NCBI GenBank assembly: GCA_002869095.1
Contig: PKTO01000163.1
Span: 1 to 10,718 of the forward strand
Reading direction: 5' to 3'
DNA length: 10,718 bases
Source of the DNA: Clostridiales bacterium
GTDB taxonomy: Bacteria > Bacillota > Clostridia > Peptostreptococcales > BM714
In this document: positions 6,983 through 10,718 of the stretch, in pieces
How the letters are laid out: every line of letters starts with the position of its first letter
Position numbering within the stretch: the first letter of the stretch is position 1
Notes under the pieces: model-generated
The model's database searches: none
What the model was told of the DNA's origin: nothing
What the model saw: the letters and a program-made list of their open reading frames with translations, nothing else
Made by a program: the position numbers and the translations under genes

Positions 6983-7006
6983 TAAAAAACATTTCGTTAA
7001 TGTTTT
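6967..7006. promoter_or_regulatory. Repeated AAAAACATTT elements, candidate response-regulator binding sites
   Basis: AAAAACATTT occurs at 6967-6976 and again at 6985-6994, 18 bases apart. The second copy is also one arm of an inverted repeat, AAAACATT-N5-AATGTTTT (6986-7006). The elements flank the candidate -35 of the citM operon. CitB/DcuR-type regulators bind AT-rich sites in such positions, so CitB is the natural candidate. That assignment is inference. Confidence 0.5.
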
Positions 7007-7013
7007 GTCGATT

Positions 7014-7050
7014 AAAAAAAGAATAACCGGTCCTGAAGGCCCGATTATTC
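7014..7050 (-). terminator. Rho-independent terminator after citAB
   Basis: On the minus strand an inverted repeat beginning GAATAATCGG and ending CCGGTTATTC (7050-7021) forms a 10-position stem with one mismatch. The interior bases can add two more G-C pairs around a small loop. It runs directly into seven Ts (7020-7014). It ends transcription of citB and separates the regulator genes from the citM operon. Confidence 0.85.
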
Positions 7051-7105
7051 AACGCATTTTTATTCATATTCCACATAAAGTTCATAAAAACCACAAATTC
7101 TATTC

Positions 7106-7789
7106 TTACTCTTTTATTAATCTGTACACATAACTTGGCCGGCCTACGCTTCCATACTCGACTTCACACTCTATAGCTCCGATTGAATCCAGATACTCAA
7201 GATATCTCCTGGCTGTAACACGGCTTACGCCGGTTTTCTCAGCAACCTCGTCAGCATTTAAAAAAACATCCTCGTTTTCTTTAAGCTTGATTCTTATCCT
7301 CTCCAAAGTTTTTTCATGCAATCCCTTTGGCAAACTTTTTCTGCTCTTTAAATCCGCCAATCTGCCCTTTGTCAGTTTGTCTATATCCTCCTGGCTGGCT
7401 GAACCCTCTTCATTGAAAAATTTGTATCTTCCCCTGTACTTCTCCAAAGCATCCTTAAGCCTTTCAAATTTGAAAGGCTTGATGAGATAATCCACCGCCC
7501 CAAGTTTAAGGGCCTTGTCTATGACTTCAAGTTCCTTTGCGGCTGTAACAAGTATAACATCCACATGTATAAAACGATTGCGTATCTCCTCCAACAGCTT
7601 CAAGCCGTCTACCTTGGGCATATAAATATCAAGAATCACCAAATCAATGTCTTCGGTTCTCAGTACTCTTAATGCCTCCTCTCCGTCGCCAATATTCTTG
7701 ACAACGGAAAATCCTGCAATCGAATCGACATACCTCTGGTTAAGGTAAGCCACCATGGGATCGTCTTCCACTACCAACACCTTAATCAT
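7106..7789 (-). CDS. citB: CitB/DcuR-family response regulator
   Basis: This is a two-component response regulator, the cytoplasmic partner of the sensor kinase encoded just upstream. Residues 1-120 are a receiver domain, with acidic Glu8, Asp9 and Asp10, phosphoacceptor Asp54 in VILDIYMP, Thr82 and Lys104 in the LIKPF motif. The C-terminal region contains a helix-turn-helix at about 176-199 (ADEVAEKTGVSRVTARRYLEYL), followed by a wing-like GSVGRPSYVYRL. This is the typical layout of the CitB/DcuR/DctR/MalR group, and 227 residues is a normal length. The ATG at 7789 overlaps the sensor gene's stop in an 8-base ATGATTAA and follows an AAGGAGG site, so kinase and regulator are coupled. It probably activates the adjacent citM-citS-cit operon in response to extracellular citrate. 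A malate- or other dicarboxylate-responsive role is the main alternative. Confidence 0.9.
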   Translation of the reverse strand: MIKVLVVEDDPMVAYLNQRYVDSIAGFSVVKNIGDGEEALRVLRTEDIDLVILDIYMPKVDGLKLLEEIRNRFIHVDVILVTAAKELEVIDKALKLGAVDYLIKPFKFERLKDALEKYRGRYKFFNEEGSASQEDIDKLTKGRLADLKSRKSLPKGLHEKTLERIRIKLKENEDVFLNADEVAEKTGVSRVTARRYLEYLDSIGAIECEVEYGSVGRPSYVYRLIKE

Positions 7790-9386
7790 GCTCCACCTCC
7801 TTGGGCAGCGTCACTCTGAACAAGGTTCCCACGCCTTTTTCGGAATCGACGCTAATCACTCCGCCCAACTCTTTAACCGTTTTTCTCACAATGAAAAGTC
7901 CTTCTCCGCCGCTTCCTTCTTTTGTCGTATATCCCTTTTGGAATATTCTGCCCAGGTCGGCTTTTAAAATTCCTATTCCCCGGTCTTCTATTTCCATGAA
8001 AATGGACTCGCTGTCCTCGAAAACATACAGCTTTACAACCCTGTTCTCTTCTGTACTAGTTGTCGCAAAAAATGCATTTTCAAGCAAGTTGCCCAATATC
8101 TTTACAATCGAGCTGCTCTTTATTCGTCCATGATGGCGTTCGAGACGGCTTCTCTCATCGATTTGCACTATTACTCCCAATTCGCCTGCACGACTCATTT
8201 TCCCCAATAGAAGACCTGCGACAGTGGGATCCTGAATTCTTTTTACAATACCGGCAGTCAAGGTCTGCTGATTCCTGGTAATACCCATGATGTATTTCTC
8301 TGCTTCAGCATAATCCTTTATCTGTATCAGTCCCAAGACCACATGAAGCTTGTTCATGAATTCATGCGTGTTGGCCCTTAAGGCTTCAACTATTTGATTG
8401 ACTCCCGTCAATTCCTCTGCTATCTTAAGCATTTCAGTCTTGTCCCTGAATGTAGCCAATGCCCCAAGTATTTTTCCTTCCCTTATTATCGGCACACGGT
8501 TGGTCAGTATGATTTTGTCCCCTACAACCTGCTCGCTGTCGTATTCGGCTTTACCCGTCCTTAATACAATTCTCAGCCGGCTTGTAGGAAATACCGACTC
8601 CACACTCTTTCCAACAAGGCTTGATGCGTCCTTTTGTCTGCTTCCCAATATTTGCAGAGCCGAATCATTTACAAGGGTTACATTCCCTTCACCGTCAACA
8701 GAAATTATGCCCTCGTGAATTGCATCAAGCATTCCGGTCTTTTCCGTATAAAGCTTTGCAATTTCCTCCGGTTCAAGCCCCAGCAGTGATTTTTTTATGT
8801 TTCCAGCCAATAGAAACGCTCCCGCTATGCCAATGAATACAGTAAGAACAACAAGAAAGCCTATCGTTCTCAGTGCATCCTTCTTTGCTTTGTCTATGCT
8901 TTTGGTCAGTGTTCCAACTGCTACAAAACCCACCTGCTCGCCATCGTGGAATATGGGAGCAAGGGCCCTCAGGGATCTGCCAAGGGTTCCAACGCTCTCC
9001 GAAATATACGATTCACCGTTCGAGACAACCCTTTTTTCGTCGCCACCGACGAATTTTTTTCCGATACGCGACTCAACCGGGTGAGAATACCTTATGCTTT
9101 CCATGTCTGCGACAACAATGAATTCTATGTCATCAACCGCTTCAAGATATCTGGAAATCTCGGTCTGTATGGCACCTGAAATATCTTTTTCCGAAAGCGC
9201 TTCTGCAACATCCTCCGATTTTGAAACCAATGCTGCTATATTGCGTATATTCTCCTCCACCCGCGTCTGAACATTTTCATTTGTCCATTTTGTTGCAAAG
9301 GACGCCAGAATCGCAATTGAGACCAAGACCAGAATAATTACAAGCATCATTATTTTAGTTTCCAGCTTCAATACGCGCTTTCCCAT
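7782..9386 (-). CDS. citA: CitA/DcuS-family sensor histidine kinase
   Basis: This is a membrane sensor kinase of 534 residues. In order: TM1 at about 12-32; an extracytoplasmic PAS-like sensor at 35-165 with the family ligand signature RYSHPVESRIGKKFVGGD (99-116) and VGTLGRSLRALAPIF (132-146); TM2 at about 173-194; a cytoplasmic PAS domain at about 215-315; the H-box RANTHEFMNKLHVVLGL (337-353) with probable phosphoacceptor His341; and an ATPase domain with LGNLLENA (Asn437), EDRGIGI (467-473) and a GSGGEGLFIV G-box. I chose ATG 9386, preceded by AAAGGTGA, rather than an in-frame ATG at 9464. The 26 extra residues upstream lack family features and the candidate promoter lies within that stretch. 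It would sense citrate or a related carboxylate outside the cell and phosphorylate CitB, with which it overlaps by 8 bases. Confidence 0.9.
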   Translation of the reverse strand: MGKRVLKLETKIMMLVIILVLVSIAILASFATKWTNENVQTRVEENIRNIAALVSKSEDVAEALSEKDISGAIQTEISRYLEAVDDIEFIVVADMESIRYSHPVESRIGKKFVGGDEKRVVSNGESYISESVGTLGRSLRALAPIFHDGEQVGFVAVGTLTKSIDKAKKDALRTIGFLVVLTVFIGIAGAFLLAGNIKKSLLGLEPEEIAKLYTEKTGMLDAIHEGIISVDGEGNVTLVNDSALQILGSRQKDASSLVGKSVESVFPTSRLRIVLRTGKAEYDSEQVVGDKIILTNRVPIIREGKILGALATFRDKTEMLKIAEELTGVNQIVEALRANTHEFMNKLHVVLGLIQIKDYAEAEKYIMGITRNQQTLTAGIVKRIQDPTVAGLLLGKMSRAGELGVIVQIDERSRLERHHGRIKSSSIVKILGNLLENAFFATTSTEENRVVKLYVFEDSESIFMEIEDRGIGILKADLGRIFQKGYTTKEGSGGEGLFIVRKTVKELGGVISVDSEKGVGTLFRVTLPKEVEHD

Positions 9387-9438
9387 CAGATCACCTTTCC
9401 TTGGCGTGCGATTTATGACTTGCAAATATCTTTTTTCA

Positions 9439-9447
9439 ATTATAACA
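9439..9447 (-). promoter_or_regulatory. Candidate extended -10 promoter for citAB
   Basis: The minus strand carries TGTTATAAT, an extended -10 element with a perfect TATAAT, about 50 bases before the citA ATG. The -35 region, near GTCTTG or TCTTGC, is weak, as is common for extended -10 promoters. Its position within the longer reading frame supports the start at 9386. Confidence 0.5.
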
Positions 9448-9537
9448 CAGAGACATTTTCGCAAGACGGCACATCATTGTTATTGAACCCATTTCTAGCC
9501 AAATACTGCCTTTGTCAATACAAGTTTGCTTTCGATT

Positions 9538-9610
9538 AATTGCAATAATGATATCACACAATTGCAGTTGATGTTGTAAGATTGAAGAAGTTTATTATGC
9601 TATAATTGCA
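9538..9610. repeat. Three phased AATTGCA repeats in the divergent intergenic region
   Basis: AATTGCA occurs in the same orientation at 9538-9544, 9560-9566 and 9604-9610. The start-to-start distances are 22 and 44 bases, that is one and two times the same step and close to two and four helical turns. The first two also frame an inverted pair, TGCAAT-N14-ATTGCA (9541-9566). The last copy overlaps the -10 of the plus-strand gene. A regulator binding site is plausible. Confidence 0.4.
9598..9606 (+). promoter_or_regulatory. Candidate extended -10 promoter for the thioredoxin-fold gene
   Basis: TGCTATAAT is an extended -10 element with a perfect TATAAT, about 65 bases before the plus-strand ATG at 9672. 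No good -35 is present at 16-18 bases. Confidence 0.5.
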
Positions 9611-9671
9611 CTAACCCGAACTCATTTGGCATCGGAATTGATTCATTATAAGAAAACACAGGAGAAAGTCC

Positions 9672-9998
9672 ATGAAGGAAATACTGGTACTGGGATCACA
9701 TTGCATGAAAAGCTCTTACTACCGCGATATGGTTCAGTATATTGCTGACGGCATGAATTTGGATTTGGAAGTAAAGAAAATTATCGACCCTTTAGAAATA
9801 GAGCATTACGGAATAGAAGTGGGTTGCTCTAATTCATACTGCCCGGGATGCAATTTTGTCAATATTGGAAAAGATGAAAAATACACTCCTGCCCTTGTTG
9901 TTGACGGAAAAGTTGTATTCCACAGCAGCTTTCCGTCCAGACATGAGTTTGAAGACATGTTGAGAAACATTGATTCGGCTTCTTTAAAGCAGAAATAA
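9672..9998 (+). CDS. Small thioredoxin-fold protein with relocated cysteines; function unknown
   Basis: The 108-residue product has no signal peptide or membrane segment. Its outline resembles the small redox-active disulfide (thioredoxin-like) proteins: a first strand EILVLG, a helix at about 16-28, a strand DLEVKKI, then YTPALVVDGKVV (71-82) with the probable cis-proline Pro73, and a C-terminal helix HEFEDML. Where those proteins carry a CxxC after the first strand, this one has GSHCMKS with a single cysteine, Cys11. Three further cysteines form a C-X4-C-X2-C cluster (Cys52, Cys57, Cys60, including CPGC) in a segment just before the cis-proline strand. It could be a redox protein with a moved active site or a metal-binding protein. 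The ATG follows AGGAGA at a good distance and a TGCTATAAT promoter. It is divergent from citAB, with no clear functional link. The fold call is from motif order only. Confidence 0.75.
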   Translation: MKEILVLGSHCMKSSYYRDMVQYIADGMNLDLEVKKIIDPLEIEHYGIEVGCSNSYCPGCNFVNIGKDEKYTPALVVDGKVVFHSSFPSRHEFEDMLRNIDSASLKQK

Positions 9999-10035
9999 TC
10001 GATGAAAAGGCACAACGGGCAACTGCTGCCCAAAT

Positions 10036-10068
10036 AAAAAAATGGACCGTCCCTATAGAAAACGGCCC
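10036..10068 (-). terminator. Rho-independent terminator of the leucine-rich-repeat gene
   Basis: On the minus strand GGGCCGT (10068-10062) pairs with ACGGTCC (10050-10044), including one G-U pair, around an 11-base loop. An A and then seven Ts (10042-10036) follow. It begins 9 bases after the stop codon at 10077. No T-tailed hairpin serves the convergent plus-strand gene. Confidence 0.7.
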
Positions 10069-10076
10069 CGCTCAAA

Positions 10077-10718
10077 TCAATTTTGATCCACCTGCAAATT
10101 TTCGTTGTCTTCCAGCAAAGAAATGTTCTTAACTTTTGGAGATCCGGAAATGTTCACATACTCAAGATTCGGCAGTTCTGCAAGAGGCGATATGTCTTCG
10201 ACATTGATGTTTCCGCTCATAATTATATATCTCAAATTCACCAATTTTGAAAGCGGTCCGATGTCCTCAAGCGAATTGCAATGCCTGAAAACCAAACTCT
10301 CCAATTTCGGCAATTCTCCTATCGGTGAAACATCTCTTATTTCATCACAACCGCTTACGACAAGTATTTTCAAGTTTTTGAGTTTTTCCAATGATCTCAA
10401 ATCATCAATGCCGCTGTTCAAAACACTCAAATATTTCAATCCTTCCAATTCGGAGATATAATCCAATTCTTTTACGCTTCCCTCAATAGTCAAAGATTCG
10501 GCTTCACCATATTTGTCCAATATACCGCCAATGGTCCCATCGGCTACATAAAGCATGAAATCAGGCATTTCCACCGACAGAACGTTTTCATCATTTTCAT
10601 CGTGAACAACAATAGCAACATCCACCGGTTTTTCCATGAATATGGATTTTTCAATATCGAAGCTGTTTATCTCCTGCTTTGCCACAATTTTTCCATCAAG
10701 ACTCAGACTGAAACGCAG
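10077..10718 (-). CDS. Leucine-rich-repeat protein, 5' end cut by the window edge
   Basis: The frame is open to the right edge, giving 213 visible residues. An in-frame GTG at 10685 is possible, but it lacks a convincing ribosome binding site and the residues before it read like ordinary protein, so the true start is probably outside the window. The first ~75 residues are not recognised. After that come about five repeats of 23 residues. The pattern is ISPLAELPNLEYVNISG followed by a variable stretch ending in V-x-D/N; other copies start VSPIGELPKLE, IGPLSKLVNLR and LRSLEKLKNLK. This resembles bacterial internalin-type leucine-rich repeats, which form curved protein-binding surfaces. No signal peptide is visible, though it would lie outside the window, and the C-terminus has no LPxTG anchor. 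It ends at its own terminator and is probably unrelated to citrate metabolism. Confidence 0.8.
   Translation of the reverse strand: MRFSLSLDGKIVAKQEINSFDIEKSIFMEKPVDVAIVVHDENDENVLSVEMPDFMLYVADGTIGGILDKYGEAESLTIEGSVKELDYISELEGLKYLSVLNSGIDDLRSLEKLKNLKILVVSGCDEIRDVSPIGELPKLESLVFRHCNSLEDIGPLSKLVNLRYIIMSGNINVEDISPLAELPNLEYVNISGSPKVKNISLLEDNENLQVDQN

Noticed and set aside
6986..7006. Possible catabolite-responsive cre site in the AAAACATT-N5-AATGTTTT repeat
   Set aside because: The symmetry is CA...TG rather than the TG...CA of the cre consensus, although a central CG is present.
9513..9518. Perfect TTGACA -35 element on the minus strand upstream of citA
   Set aside because: No acceptable -10 lies 16-18 bases downstream; the extended -10 at 9447-9439 is the better promoter candidate.
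10017..10031. GGGCA-N5-TGCCC hairpin after the thioredoxin-fold gene
   Set aside because: The stem is only 5 bp and is followed by As, not Ts, on the plus strand, so it is not a convincing terminator for that gene.

Overview
The window is almost entirely a citrate-fermentation locus. Strong AGGAGG-type ribosome binding sites, GTG starts, short gene overlaps, T-tailed Rho-independent terminators and moderate GC content (judged by eye) suggest a low-to-mid GC Gram-positive anaerobe, most likely a member of the Clostridia. This taxonomic placement is inference; no rRNA or other marker gene is present.

Nearly everything is on the minus strand, so it reads from right to left. A leucine-rich-repeat protein, cut by the right edge (10718-10077), ends in its own terminator. 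A small thioredoxin-fold protein on the plus strand (9672-9998) is the only plus-strand gene. It is divergent from citAB, which encodes a CitA/DcuS-type sensor kinase (9386-7782) and its CitB/DcuR-type response regulator (7789-7106). citAB ends at a strong terminator (7050-7014). A roughly 200-bp control region follows, holding a candidate promoter, a perfect 18-bp palindrome and repeated AAAAACATTT elements. It leads into a malic-enzyme-family gene (6870-5698), a 2-hydroxycarboxylate transporter (5664-4354), an intergenic hairpin with a candidate internal promoter, and then citC, citD, citE, citF and a citX-citG fusion that runs off the left edge.

Inferred pathway: citrate enters by the CitS/MaeN-type transporter. 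Citrate lyase (CitD acyl carrier, CitE lyase subunit, CitF transferase subunit) splits it to acetate and oxaloacetate. The malic-enzyme homologue plausibly decarboxylates oxaloacetate to pyruvate, as CitM does in lactic acid bacteria; no membrane oxaloacetate decarboxylase genes are present here. CitX and CitG make and attach the phosphoribosyl-dephospho-CoA prosthetic group of CitD, and CitC acetylates it. CitA/CitB would sense external citrate and switch the operon on.

The locus is mostly a recognisable system. The points that stand out are a CitF lacking the usual N-terminal ~40 residues, a thioredoxin-fold protein whose cysteines have moved from the normal CxxC position to a C-X4-C-X2-C insert, ordered repeat elements in both regulatory regions, and the hairpin-plus-promoter arrangement between the transporter and lyase genes.
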